Assembly (NCBI GenBank): GCA_004793585.1
Contig: SRZB01000001.1
Location: 280,334 to 344,333, forward strand
Direction of reading: 5' to 3'
DNA: 64,000 nt
Source of the DNA: Hominisplanchenecus murintestinalis
Lineage (GTDB): Bacteria > Bacillota > Clostridia > Lachnospirales > Lachnospiraceae
The notes under the pieces were generated by a model. That model was not told where the DNA came from. It was given only the letters and a program-made list of their open reading frames with translations, and did not search any database. A program made the translations under genes and the position numbers. Each line of letters starts with the position of its first letter. Positions within the stretch are counted from its first letter, which is position 1. Of this stretch, positions 46,900 to 54,997 are shown one piece after another.

Positions 46900-48285
46900 C
46901 TATATCTTCACAGCTTTTTCCGCCACTTCGGCCGCTTTTTCCACCGGCCCCGAGGCTTTCTGTACGGTTTCTTTCAGGCCCTTCTGCAGCTCTTCCGGAA
47001 TTTCTGATGTAAGGTTCCCTACCTTCGAGAATCCCCTTTCCACCCTGCCATACAGTGCAAGGACATCCCCCGGTTCCCTCCTCTGGGGCTTTCCGTCACA
47101 TGCCAGCACCCGCGCCTCTTCATTTTTTGGCAGGAACGCCACATACGTCGCCCCTCCGTCTGCCTCAAATACCATATCTTTATGCAAAGCCAGTATTTCC
47201 TGGTTTTCCCCCCATGTGCCGGGGAGCCGTGACAGGAACATCCCGTATTTTTCTGCCTCGCAGCGCAGGGCTTCCGTCATCTGGAGGCTGTCCACCAGCG
47301 ACTTCTTATTGATAGTAACCATCACATATCCGGGGTCTTTTTTCAGGTTCTCAAATTCCGGGGAATGTTCATTTTTTATGCTTTTGCCGGAAAGTTCCAG
47401 CGTCTGCCCGTCCTTTGCAAACTCCGCGTCCGCTTCCTTATATTTCCGGTCAGTTCCCGCAATATAATCCTCCACGTCAACTTCGGAAGTCTCTAGGTAA
47501 GCCTCCCGGCTGATCTGTCGGCAGTCCCCCGGGGTGTTCCCTTCCTTCAGCTGTTTTTCCCTCCACATCTGGAACCAGCTGTTCATTTTCTCCTGATCCT
47601 TATTTGCTACCGCCACCTGCGTATTCCCATCGCCTACGGACAGATCCGGTAGGATGGAATAATTGATTCCCATCACTTCAAAATCATGCTGCATTTCCTT
47701 CACGGATTCGCCTTCGAAGGGCATATTGACGATGCTGTAATTGTCTTCCGTAAACGCTTTCAGGTCCTCCAGGGAAAGCGATCCCCCTGTAAGGGTGTCA
47801 TTCAGATGGTTCATGTACCATGCCTTGAAATTTTCTATGCTGTCCTTCCCGACCGCCACCTGCAGGGTATTCGCTCTGCCGTTCAGCTTTGGGAGAACAA
47901 AATGTGTGATTCCCAGCTTCTCAAGCTGCGCAAGCTCCGGGATTTCCTTTTTCAATCCGTCAATTTCTTTACGGAGGCTTCTTGCGGCAGCCCTGCTTTC
48001 TGTCTTTTCAAGCTTCATCTCCATCTCCTGGAGCTGTGCGATCTTTTCTGAATGCCATCCCGGGACGGGGATGTTATAGATCTGGTATTTCCCTTCCGTT
48101 TTTTTCAGGAAATCCTGGTACTGCCCCAGCGTTTTATTGGGCACGAACGCTTTCTCTGCCATCCTCGCCAGGAACACGAGAAGCCTCATCTGCATCTGCG
48201 CGGAAAAAACCAGGAGCGAGACGGCCCCTTTGTTCCCTTTCTTTATGTTCATCAGTACCCGGTCCACTTCCCTGTCATTGTCCAT
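46900..48285 (-). CDS. PcfB/DUF3801-like conjugation protein with internal repeats
   Basis: 461 residues. The N-terminal region (KGNKGAVSLLVFSAQMQMRL) matches the PcfB/DUF3801 start. Two similar units follow: YQIYNIPVPG to GITHFVLPKLN and LQVAVGKDSIENFKAWY, then YSIVNMPFEG to GINYSILPDLS and TQVAVANKDQEKMNSWF. A third, diverged unit lies near 315-375. PcfB-type proteins link relaxase and coupling protein. Eleven-base overlap with the gene upstream; virD4 is 12 bases downstream. Confidence 0.68.
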   Translation of the reverse strand: MDNDREVDRVLMNIKKGNKGAVSLLVFSAQMQMRLLVFLARMAEKAFVPNKTLGQYQDFLKKTEGKYQIYNIPVPGWHSEKIAQLQEMEMKLEKTESRAAARSLRKEIDGLKKEIPELAQLEKLGITHFVLPKLNGRANTLQVAVGKDSIENFKAWYMNHLNDTLTGGSLSLEDLKAFTEDNYSIVNMPFEGESVKEMQHDFEVMGINYSILPDLSVGDGNTQVAVANKDQEKMNSWFQMWREKQLKEGNTPGDCRQISREAYLETSEVDVEDYIAGTDRKYKEADAEFAKDGQTLELSGKSIKNEHSPEFENLKKDPGYVMVTINKKSLVDSLQMTEALRCEAEKYGMFLSRLPGTWGENQEILALHKDMVFEADGGATYVAFLPKNEEARVLACDGKPQRREPGDVLALYGRVERGFSKVGNLTSEIPEELQKGLKETVQKASGPVEKAAEVAEKAVKI

Positions 48286-49228
48286 CCTGTGCTCCTTCCC
48301 GTGTGCCGGAATCCGGCACGCCCCATTCTTTCTTTTTCAGATAATAATCCTTCAGTTTTTTCATCAGCACTGCCGGCAGTTCCTTCCCGGAAAAAAGCTT
48401 TATCATTTCCCATGGGATTCCCTCTTCCCTGCAGGAAAGCAGGAAATCAAGCTGGTCTGCCTGGTATCCCGCAGAAAGAAGGCTGCTTATGTGTTCCTGC
48501 TCATCTTCCAGCCTTTTCCGGATGCGGCGCCCGGAAAAGAACCCCCTCTCCCTTTGAGGCATAAGGATGATCCCGCGCACCTGTGCCCCATCTTCTTCCA
48601 TGCGGGAAATTTTTTCTTTCTGACCCTCTAAAACTTCTGCAAGCCCTTTGACCTCGTTCTCCAGCTTCTCCATCTGCATCCTGCCTGATCCGTTCCCTGC
48701 AGCCCCCCTGAACGGGCTGGCAGCCGTTTTTGCCTGCCTGTGCTTTGGCTTCCCCTCCTGCGGCTTTTCTTCCTGGAAATCTGCTGCGCCATCCCTGCCC
48801 CCTATCCGTGCGTGCTCAGTGGCAATCTTGGACGCGTCTATCTGCATCCGGGTGACCTGTATCTCCAGCCGCTGTATATATTCCTTCAGGGATTTCAGTT
48901 CCCTGTCCTGCTCTTCCGTGGGCATCACGGGCTTCCTCTCCCCCTGGCTCCACAGGGCTTCCAAAGCCCCTGCCTTCTCAGCCTCCCCCATCCCGGTGTC
49001 TTCCAGGATTCCCCCGATTTTTACGCCGGGGACGTCCGCAAGCATGCAGGCATACAGCTGTTCAATCTGTTGGAACTGGCTGATGAAGCGCAGGTACTTT
49101 TCATACTCCGGCCGGTAATGCCCGGAATACTTCATAATCTCCCACAGGGTATTTGCCGCCTGTCTGTCCGTAAGGGTTTCTTTCTTTCCCTGCACGGGTT
49201 CCGCCTGTTTTTTCTGCCTTTCTTCCAT
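48275..49228 (-). CDS. Coiled-coil conjugation-operon protein
   Basis: 317 residues with two helical, heptad-rich segments (about 105-140 and 180-215, for example ELKSLKEYIQRLEIQVTRMQ), a Lys/Arg-rich middle and a C-terminal domain with GRRIRKRLEDEQEHISSLLS. No membrane segment. The last residues WGVPDSGTREGAQDGQ include the palindrome-encoded VPDSGT. Family not recognised; probably a structural or DNA-processing accessory, judged from position between pcfB-like and small genes. Confidence 0.7.
   Translation of the reverse strand: MEERQKKQAEPVQGKKETLTDRQAANTLWEIMKYSGHYRPEYEKYLRFISQFQQIEQLYACMLADVPGVKIGGILEDTGMGEAEKAGALEALWSQGERKPVMPTEEQDRELKSLKEYIQRLEIQVTRMQIDASKIATEHARIGGRDGAADFQEEKPQEGKPKHRQAKTAASPFRGAAGNGSGRMQMEKLENEVKGLAEVLEGQKEKISRMEEDGAQVRGIILMPQRERGFFSGRRIRKRLEDEQEHISSLLSAGYQADQLDFLLSCREEGIPWEMIKLFSGKELPAVLMKKLKDYYLKKKEWGVPDSGTREGAQDGQ
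48303..48319 (-). repeat. ICE palindrome copy 4
   Basis: GTGCCGGAATCCGGCAC at the 3' end of the 48275-49228 gene, 18 bases before the PcfB-like start and just ahead of its GGGAAGGAG. Confidence 0.9.
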
Positions 49229-49243
49229 GTCCCTCTTCCTTCC

Positions 49244-49429
49244 TCAGATGGTGATGCCCTGTTTTTCCTCTATGTTTTCTTCCTGTTTCCTCCCAGGGCT
49301 GCTGTGCCTGGGGGGATGCTTCCCCAGCATGGCCAGGCACCTGTCTATCTGTGCCTGGCACAGGGTTATCTGCTTCCCCAGCTTCCCCGCCTGCCTGTGC
49401 AGGCGTAAAATCTCATATCCAATATCCAT
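49244..49429 (-). CDS. Small helical protein of the conjugation operon
   Basis: 61 residues starting MDIGYEILRLHRQAGKLGKQ, an amphipathic helix, then a basic linker and an acidic end. GGAGGGG directly precedes the ATG. It lies 15 bases before the coiled-coil gene and 31 after ardA, same strand, so it is probably a true member of the operon. No family recognised. Confidence 0.6.
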   Translation of the reverse strand: MDIGYEILRLHRQAGKLGKQITLCQAQIDRCLAMLGKHPPRHSSPGRKQEENIEEKQGITI

Positions 49430-49460
49430 GCTCCCCTCCTGATGCCGCCCCCCGGCAGCC

Positions 49461-50192
49461 CTATATACTGGGGCTCCTTAGTTCTTCCTGCCTGTCCATG
49501 CCCTGTGCCTCTTCCTGCGGGTCCTGTACTGTTTCCCCGGCCATCCCATACTCCGCTTTCAGCTCATCCATCGTATACAGGCCCAGGTCCGGTCCGTCCG
49601 CAGCCATGTCCACATAGCCCTTGTCATACAGGGCTGCTTCGCCGTTCATGCCTGCGTCGCGCCCAATCGCCTCATAGTCCATATACTCCTCCATGCCATG
49701 CTTCCCCAGCATTTCCTGCAGCTCCTGCATCTGGCTCCCTACTTTCATATAGCCATACGCTTCTTCTGGAGACAACTCCCCTGCATTTTCTATCCCTTCA
49801 AACCAATATGGGTAATAAGGGATTTTGTCTGCCTGTGCCATGGCATTTATCAGTTCCGGGAGCTCTGTCAGGTTTTTTGCGGATGCATAAGCCCCAACGG
49901 CCTCCAGCCTCTGCCCGTCCAGCCCCTGGAGCATGGCCCCTGTAAGGTTTAGTTCTTCCGGGATGCTGTATTCCGATACAATATCGACCAGGAAACCGTA
50001 TTCCGCTGGGATTTCGTAACTGGCAGCCAGCTGTTCCTCCCCTCCGATTCCCGAACAGATATCTTTAAGCCTTTCCGGTTCCATAGGGAAATCCACCCAG
50101 CGCCCCCTGTTCCTGCCTGCTTCATAATCGCTGATGTTTTCTATATATGCGCTGAACGCATTCCCTGTACCATACTGCCATGTTCCTGCCAT
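49461..50192 (-). CDS. ardA: ArdA antirestriction protein, C-terminally extended
   Basis: 243 residues. The ArdA core (about 1-165) shows FSAYIENISDYEAGRNRGRW, VDFPMEPERL, the long acidic helices, and YYPYWFEGIEN. ArdA mimics B-form DNA and inhibits type I restriction and modification enzymes, protecting entering ICE DNA. An extra ~75-residue Gln/Asp/Glu-rich tail is unusual for the family. AGGAGGG precedes the ATG. Confidence 0.85.
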   Translation of the reverse strand: MAGTWQYGTGNAFSAYIENISDYEAGRNRGRWVDFPMEPERLKDICSGIGGEEQLAASYEIPAEYGFLVDIVSEYSIPEELNLTGAMLQGLDGQRLEAVGAYASAKNLTELPELINAMAQADKIPYYPYWFEGIENAGELSPEEAYGYMKVGSQMQELQEMLGKHGMEEYMDYEAIGRDAGMNGEAALYDKGYVDMAADGPDLGLYTMDELKAEYGMAGETVQDPQEEAQGMDRQEELRSPSI

Positions 50193-50222
50193 ATCTTTCC
50201 CTCCTCATCATGGTTTTCTTAT

Positions 50223-50254
50223 AAAGGCGGGGCATTCTGCCTGCCCCGCCTTTT
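50223..50254 (-). terminator. Hairpin between DUF5688 gene and ardA
   Basis: AAAGGCGGGGC (50223-50233) pairs with GCCCCGCCTTTT (50243-50254). On the minus strand the T-run is only three long, so it would be a partial terminator or a transcript-stabilising stem within the operon. Confidence 0.5.
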
Positions 50255-50262
50255 ACCTCCTG

Positions 50263-51297
50263 TCACATCCTGGGGGCTGCATGCCCTGCTTCCGGCCCTT
50301 CCTCCCCTGTCTGGGGGATCTGCTCTTTCTGGAGTTCCAGGTATTCCTGTTTCCCAAGGATTTTTTTCTGCTGCCTGTCGTAATACTGTACCTTATCTGA
50401 AAGGAACTCCCGCGGTTCTACGGCCATGCGGTTAATGTCATATACTGCCTCTGAAAGCTCCCGGTAGTCTATCTGGCCATCATCCGGCACCGCCAGCATC
50501 TCATGGACGGAAGAAGGCAGGAGGAAAAAGTTCCCCCCAAGCTTTGCGGCAACCCTGGCCATGGTCTCTTTGTCGAAAATGCAGGCAGCACCGTGGGTCT
50601 GTTCCCTGTTGGTCAGCACATACATGGGTTTCCCCACGGATATTTGTGGGGATGGGATGGGGTGCGTGCCCTCCAGCAGGTCCGCAGGTTCCCCCATCTC
50701 TGGTATCCTGTATCCAATGAGCTCTTCCATGCTGTACATTACCGTCTGCCGGTACTCCATATGGTTTGCAAGGGCGGTTTCATGCAGCTCATCCAGGGAT
50801 ACCCCCCACATCTCAAGCATGGGGATGCTGATTTCCACACTCTGCACGATATCATCCGTCTCAGCAATCCGGATGCGGTAGATGGCTGAAATGTCGCCCG
50901 TTTCCATGTGCGGGACTCCCTTCAGGTATTCCCTGCTCCTTTCCGTGTCGCAGGCCTGCATATAGATTGCGTCACAGACTGATTCGAAGGACAAGTCCTC
51001 CTCCCGGAAGTCCGGGACGTCAACATTCCCGCGCAGGCCTGCGTCCTGTGCTGCAATGGCCTCCAGGATTTCCGCCAGAGGGCGGCCTTCCAGGTGCTCC
51101 CTGTGGTATTCATCCAGGTAAATACACGGGATGATATTTTCCCCTGGCTTCCGTACCGTCAGCCCTGTCATCTTCCTTCCGCCGGCCTTATGGACTTCCG
51201 CAATGGAAACCAGCGTGTCCGGGCCATACACGCTGCTGTCAAGGGCTTCCTCAAGGTGCATCAGAATGTAGGCGGCAAATTCCCGTTTATCCATCAT
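50263..51297 (-). CDS. DUF5688-family ICE protein
   Basis: 344 residues. Begins MMDKREFAAYILMHLEEALD and includes the DUF5688 blocks IIPCIYLDEYHREHLEGRPL and QTHGAACIFDKETMARVA, then FFLLPSSVHEMLAVP. The family is common on Clostridial conjugative elements and has no known function. The ATG overlaps the stop of the 37-residue gene upstream. A Gln/Glu-rich tail ends the protein. Confidence 0.78.
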   Translation of the reverse strand: MMDKREFAAYILMHLEEALDSSVYGPDTLVSIAEVHKAGGRKMTGLTVRKPGENIIPCIYLDEYHREHLEGRPLAEILEAIAAQDAGLRGNVDVPDFREEDLSFESVCDAIYMQACDTERSREYLKGVPHMETGDISAIYRIRIAETDDIVQSVEISIPMLEMWGVSLDELHETALANHMEYRQTVMYSMEELIGYRIPEMGEPADLLEGTHPIPSPQISVGKPMYVLTNREQTHGAACIFDKETMARVAAKLGGNFFLLPSSVHEMLAVPDDGQIDYRELSEAVYDINRMAVEPREFLSDKVQYYDRQQKKILGKQEYLELQKEQIPQTGEEGPEAGHAAPRM

Positions 51298-51407
51298 GTT
51301 TCCTCAGCCTCCTCTTCTGTATCCTCCGTGCCCTCTTCCAGCCCCCTTGCATATGCCTGGAACCTTTGGAGCCTGTCCCCCGTCTTTTCTTCTTCAATAT
51401 AAATCAT
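51294..51407 (-). CDS. 37-residue acidic peptide coupled to the DUF5688 gene
   Basis: MIYIEEEKTGDRLQRFQAYA then a strongly acidic tail. GAAAGGGG precedes the ATG, and the stop overlaps the next start as ATGA, good support for translation. A palindrome copy lies 18 bases upstream. No family recognised. Confidence 0.6.
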   Translation of the reverse strand: MIYIEEEKTGDRLQRFQAYARGLEEGTEDTEEEAEET

Positions 51408-51424
51408 ATACTTCCCCTTTCTGC

Positions 51425-51441
51425 GTGCCGGATTCCGGCAC
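51425..51441 (-). repeat. ICE palindrome copy 5
   Basis: GTGCCGGATTCCGGCAC between the Cys-rich secreted gene and the 37-residue gene, 18 bases before the latter's start. Confidence 0.9.
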
Positions 51442-51458
51442 GCCCTTTCTTCTTTCTG

Positions 51459-51899
51459 TCAATAATCTGCATAAGACCCCGTCTTATGCCCGCACCGCCT
51501 GCAGGTGAGGGTGGTCCCCCAGCCGTATGCCTTCTTTTCAGCGGCAGTGGCTTTGCGCGCACGGTAGTCGTGCCCAAGCTTTTTGTATGTTATCTTTGAA
51601 ACGTTCTTCCCACAGCGCGCACAGTATTTCCTGCTGTGCCCGGACGCCGTGCATGTGGCCGCCTTTTTGTCTGTCACATAAAAGTGCCCAAGTTTTTTAA
51701 CGGAAGCGCTTTTATGCTTCCCGCATTTCGTGCACGCATGCCTGATATAGCCGTCCCGTGTGCAGGAAGCTTTTGAGACGCTGTGGACTGCCCATTTGTG
51801 GGTATGCGCCGCCGCATCTGCAGACATCCCTGCCTGCGTGCCTGACGCTGCTATCATGCAGACCATCAGCATCAGGATTATTTTCTTTGCTCTTTTCAT
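51459..51899 (-). CDS. Secreted Cys-rich repeat protein
   Basis: 146 residues. Signal peptide (about 1-28, ILMLMVCMIAASGTQAG). The mature part has repeats of the form C-x(8-9)-C-x2-CG: CTRDGYIRHACTKCGKHK, CTASGHSRKYCARCGKN, and a final CRRCGHKTG. These resemble zinc-ribbon or disulfide-type surface repeats. It is the first gene after the promoter at 52138-52186 and so heads the DNA-processing operon. Possibly a surface or mating-contact protein. Confidence 0.72.
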   Translation of the reverse strand: MKRAKKIILMLMVCMIAASGTQAGMSADAAAHTHKWAVHSVSKASCTRDGYIRHACTKCGKHKSASVKKLGHFYVTDKKAATCTASGHSRKYCARCGKNVSKITYKKLGHDYRARKATAAEKKAYGWGTTLTCRRCGHKTGSYADY

Positions 51900-52033
51900 C
51901 TGGTTTCTTCCCCGCCTTTCTTCTGGTTCTGTTCCTTTGCTCCATATTCCCTTCCGAGCCCTGCGGCACGTTGGATGGTTCCGCCCGTATTCTGGCGCCT
52001 GTCCCTTTCATTCGCCTGCCCCTTTCCTGTACG

Positions 52034-52063
52034 AAAAAACCGCCCCGGCTCTTGCCGGAACGG
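52034..52063 (-). terminator. Intrinsic terminator in the DNA-processing-operon leader
   Basis: Minus strand: CCGTTCCGGC pairs with GCCGGGGCGG around a 4-base loop, followed by six T. It ends the relaxase transcript, yet lies ~65-100 bases after the predicted start from promoter 2. Arms are nearly identical to those at 36403-36430. Confidence 0.82.
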
Positions 52064-52087
52064 TTTCCCTGCCTGTATTATATGATA

Positions 52088-52131
52088 AGGAACCGGATAT
52101 TCCATAACTTTCCCTGGGATATCCGGCTCCT
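52088..52131 (-). promoter_or_regulatory. Leader hairpin upstream of terminator 2
   Basis: AGGA and CCGGATAT (52088-52100) pair with ATATCCGG and TCCT (52119-52131) with one mismatch. It would form at the very 5' end of the transcript from promoter 2, ahead of the terminator: the position of an antitermination signal. Confidence 0.5.
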
Positions 52132-52137
52132 GTTTCA

Positions 52138-52186
52138 ATTATAGTATAGCATTTTTGAGTTTCAACGTATAGGTCGTTTTAGGTCG
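52138..52186 (-). promoter_or_regulatory. Operator-promoter 2 (DNA-processing operon)
   Basis: AGGTCGTTTTAGGTCG at 52171-52186 is a perfect direct repeat with 10-base period. TATACT (minus) at 52143-52148 lies 22 bases away, the spacing seen at the other two sites. TATAAT at 52138-52143 with TTGAAA is an alternative. The repeat lies within the last codons of the relaxase gene. Confidence 0.65.
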
Positions 52187-53616
52187 GATTCCCGGGGTGT
52201 TCCCACCCCCGGCATCTGCACTGGCAGAACTGCCTGCCGCTCCGTCTCCAGGATGCTGCCAATAAGCTTAAGCTCCCTGCGCAGCCCTTTCAATGCCGCC
52301 GTCTTTGCCTGGATGCCATGCCCGGCATCCGCCATCCTTTCCGGGAGGGATGCTTCCAGCATCTCCTTCTCGTCCGCGAACTGCTCCCACAGCGCATCCG
52401 GGATGTCTGCCCTGGAGAGCTGCCCCTCCAGGAACTGGAGCCGCCTGCACTTTTCTTTCGTTTCTTTATCCATGCCGCCGTCAATCCGGTACAGCCCCCT
52501 CCTCTCTTCCCTGATGAAGTTTTCCTGCCGCTCCAGGAATTCCCGCCGTTCCTCAAGCTGCCTTATGGAAGTGATTCCGTGCTGTTTCAGGTAACGGCAC
52601 TGTGCCGCCAGGGCATCCAGCCTCTTCATGTCCTCCCGCACCTTCCAGGCAGGCACTGCATACGGATTCGGCAGCCTGTAATAATTCGCAGCCTGGAAAA
52701 TGCGCGCCTGGCTTTTTGAGCGGAAGGACGCCATAGGCTTCAGGAATTCCCCCGCAGTCCCGCGCATCTTCTCCATAGCCTCCTCATAGCTGCGCATATA
52801 TGCCCGGCTGCTGATGCGCTCCCGGATGGCCTCCACCGTATAGGCTTCCCCCAGGCTCGTATTCCGCATGGCCCTCGCCTGCTTCCCATCCCTGCCTGGG
52901 CGCACGGCCTTGTCCGGAGGGAGGAGCATGGAGAAATACTCCTCTTCCTTCCCCCCGGCCCTGCTGGTCCCATGCCGCCTGACTGCATACCCCAGCTTCC
53001 CCAGCTCATGGAAGAAACCGTCCATGCTGCCGGCATGCTCAATGGCAAAGTCGATATCTGCCTTCGCGATCATCCGGTTGGTCACCGGCGCTTTCCATCC
53101 CGCATAGGACTCCCCGATCCGTTCCCCTTTGTCGTATTCCAGCGGTTTCAGCCCATGCCGCAGGCATACCCGGTCTGTCACGGGCTGGATATGTTTTTCC
53201 CAGTCCCCTTTCTGGTAACGGTATTTATATCCGGAAACCCGGCTGACGGAATTGAAGATGATATGCCCATGTACATGCTCTGTATCATCATGTATGGCAA
53301 ATACATAATCGTATCCGTCCCCCAGGTATTCCCTGCAGAAATCCTGGACTGCCCCATACGCCGTCTGCTCATCCGTCTCCCCCTTTGCAAAGGAAATGAC
53401 GAAATGGTAGCCCTGGCGCCCTTCCGGCTTCCCGAACTCCTGCTTCGTCTGCAGGAATGTTACCAGGGCTTCCATCGGGTCCGTGCTGCTGTTGCCCCCG
53501 GCCAGCAGCCCGTCCTTCGTCTTTTCCGGGTTGAGGATGTAGTGCAGCGCGTTCTTCAGGTGCGCATGCCTGGACGGGCTGCTTTCTTTTAAGTGCATCA
53601 GCTTTGTGATTCCCAA
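52162..53616 (-). CDS. MobP-type relaxase (MobA/VirD2-like)
   Basis: About 484 residues. The N-terminal nuclease has an HLKNALHYILNPEKT block, YHFVISF, and the His triad HDDTEHVHGHIIFNSV. It nicks oriT and leads the strand into the recipient. The helical C-terminal half has no other domain. TTG 53616 (giving GITKLMHLKESS) fits family N-termini and has AAGGAG upstream; GTG 53628 overlaps that site, and ATG 53598 (TGATG with mobC) would cut conserved residues. The last codons are also operator 2. Confidence 0.88.
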   Translation of the reverse strand: MGITKLMHLKESSPSRHAHLKNALHYILNPEKTKDGLLAGGNSSTDPMEALVTFLQTKQEFGKPEGRQGYHFVISFAKGETDEQTAYGAVQDFCREYLGDGYDYVFAIHDDTEHVHGHIIFNSVSRVSGYKYRYQKGDWEKHIQPVTDRVCLRHGLKPLEYDKGERIGESYAGWKAPVTNRMIAKADIDFAIEHAGSMDGFFHELGKLGYAVRRHGTSRAGGKEEEYFSMLLPPDKAVRPGRDGKQARAMRNTSLGEAYTVEAIRERISSRAYMRSYEEAMEKMRGTAGEFLKPMASFRSKSQARIFQAANYYRLPNPYAVPAWKVREDMKRLDALAAQCRYLKQHGITSIRQLEERREFLERQENFIREERRGLYRIDGGMDKETKEKCRRLQFLEGQLSRADIPDALWEQFADEKEMLEASLPERMADAGHGIQAKTAALKGLRRELKLIGSILETERQAVLPVQMPGVGTPRESDLKRPIR

Positions 53617-53990
53617 ATTCTCCCACACTCCTTTATTGTCTCCGCAAACAGCCGTTCCACTTCCGCCAGGGATTCCTGGAGCCTCCGCGCATCCGACGGC
53701 ATCCCATAGCCTGCGTTGATCTTTTTTGTTGCCTGGTTGATGTTGACGCCTATCTTCCGTATTTCATAAGCAAGCCGTTTCTGTATCTTCAGCAGCTCGG
53801 TATTTTTATAGTTTGTTTCAGAAAGAAGATGGGCACGGAAGTACCCGCTGTAATTTGTCCCCCTTCTGCCTCCCCGGAAAGAGGCGCTCCCATCCTCTTC
53901 TGCACGTTTCCGCAGGTGTTCCAGCTCCTCCGGAGTCAGGCGCACTTTTAAGTTTACCGTGCGCCTGCTTTCCGCCTGTCCCGGCTTCAC
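53598..53990 (-). CDS. MobC-like relaxosome protein
   Basis: 130 residues. An N-terminal ribbon-helix-helix-like part (NLKVRLTPEELEHLRKRAEE) is followed by the MobC helix block IQKRLAYEIRKIGVNINQATKKIN. MobC binds near oriT and helps the relaxase open it. ATGA overlaps with the gene upstream and the 3' end overlaps the relaxase gene. Confidence 0.85.
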   Translation of the reverse strand: MKPGQAESRRTVNLKVRLTPEELEHLRKRAEEDGSASFRGGRRGTNYSGYFRAHLLSETNYKNTELLKIQKRLAYEIRKIGVNINQATKKINAGYGMPSDARRLQESLAEVERLFAETIKECGRIWESQS

Positions 53991-54244
53991 TGTCCGCCTG
54001 TTTCCTGCCCTGCCATCTCCAAAAGCACTTTTAGTTCCTCCAGCGCTTCCGGCGTGATCTGCCCATAGGCGCCGCGCACCATCCGGGCGATCTGTTGGTC
54101 CTGTTCCATCTTAATCTGTTCCCTCGCTTCCTCAATCTTCCGTTTCAGCTCCCGGATTTTTTCGTTATAGCTCTGGTTCATTTCTTTCTGGCGTATAGTA
54201 ATCCTTTCGATCTCTTCCTGCCATTTCCTGATCCTCTCTTCCAT
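53987..54244 (-). CDS. DUF4315-like coiled-coil protein
   Basis: 85 residues: a long coiled coil (about 1-50, EERIRKWQEEIERITIRQ) then ARMVRGAYGQITPEALEELK, the layout of DUF4315 proteins of Firmicutes ICEs. Function unknown; position between the HTH gene and mobC suggests a relaxosome accessory. AGGAG precedes the ATG. Confidence 0.7.
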   Translation of the reverse strand: MEERIRKWQEEIERITIRQKEMNQSYNEKIRELKRKIEEAREQIKMEQDQQIARMVRGAYGQITPEALEELKVLLEMAGQETGGQ

Positions 54245-54310
54245 CTCCTGTCCTCCTTAATTCTCCCGGCCTCCATCATTCCTTTTCCTGCGTTTCGGGA
54301 CAGCCTGCCA

Positions 54311-54613
54311 TCATTCCATGTCCTCCCCTATCCCGCTGAAAAGGCTCCCGCCTGCCTCCGCCATCCGGCGCGCCTCTTCCTGGTATTTTTTATGGTGTCT
54401 TTGCAGCGTCCTTACGGATACCTCCATCTCTTCTGCGATTTCCTTCACGGTCCGCCCGAAATCAATCTGCCTGTATACATACTCCATATCTATCATCTTC
54501 ATCCCGCGTCTCCCCTTGCCGCTCAGGTATTCCCTGCCGGCATATTCGATAGGCTTCCGGTTCCCCGCCAGGTTCCGCCGGCCGGCATACATGTACTCCT
54601 TTCCTTCTCCCAT
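54311..54613 (-). CDS. HTH protein at the head of the relaxosome genes
   Basis: 100 residues. The HTH is in the C-terminal half: GRTVKEIAEEMEVSVRTLQRHHKKYQ. The N-terminal half is basic with YAGRRNLAGNRKPIEYAGRE. AGGAGG lies before the ATG at 54613; an upstream in-frame start lacks this. It is the first gene downstream of the oriT-like region, so it could be an oriT-binding protein or a regulator of the ICE promoters. Confidence 0.7.
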   Translation of the reverse strand: MGEGKEYMYAGRRNLAGNRKPIEYAGREYLSGKGRRGMKMIDMEYVYRQIDFGRTVKEIAEEMEVSVRTLQRHHKKYQEEARRMAEAGGSLFSGIGEDME

Positions 54614-54841
54614 AAGCTCCTCCTTTCGGCTGCGCGGCGGCATGTAACCCTCTTTTCCACGCCAGCCATTTATGTCTTATTTGTACGTCATTTGTGCGCC
54701 ATTTGGGCGGCATTTCGCGTCTTTTACGGGACTTTTGCAGGACTTTACAGGACATCCTGCGGCTTTTTCATGGCATTTCCCAGCCATTTCAGGCCATTAT
54801 CCGGGCATAAAGCGGCATCTTCATGACACTTTGCGTCTCTT

Positions 54842-54892
54842 CCGAGACTTTTCCGAGACTTTTTCGGGGCTTTTCCGGGACTTTTCCGGGAC
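54842..54892. repeat. 11-bp tandem repeats beside oriT
   Basis: Five units related to CCGAGACTTTT or CCGGGACTTTT in tandem, with further loose copies (GGGACTTTTG, GGACTTTAC) to the left. Iteron-like arrays next to an oriT often bind relaxosome or replication proteins. Confidence 0.65.
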
Positions 54893-54933
54893 ACCTGCAG
54901 ATTCCCGGAAACTGTGTATTTGCAAGATACGCA

Positions 54934-54997
54934 CTTTGTCCCACATTTTCACGGCGTGAAAATGACAAAGCACATCTTGTTAGGGGGCGGCCCCTAA
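54934..54997. other. Candidate oriT
   Basis: CTTTGTC (54934-54940) and ATTTTCAC (54945-54952) pair with GTGAAAAT (54956-54963) and GACAAAG (54964-54970), a two-part stem with a 4-base bulge. A second palindrome, TTAGGGG/CCCCTAA, is at 54980-54997. It lies in the non-coding gap just upstream of the HTH-DUF4315-mobC-relaxase genes, as in MobP oriTs. The nick site was not identified. Confidence 0.6.
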
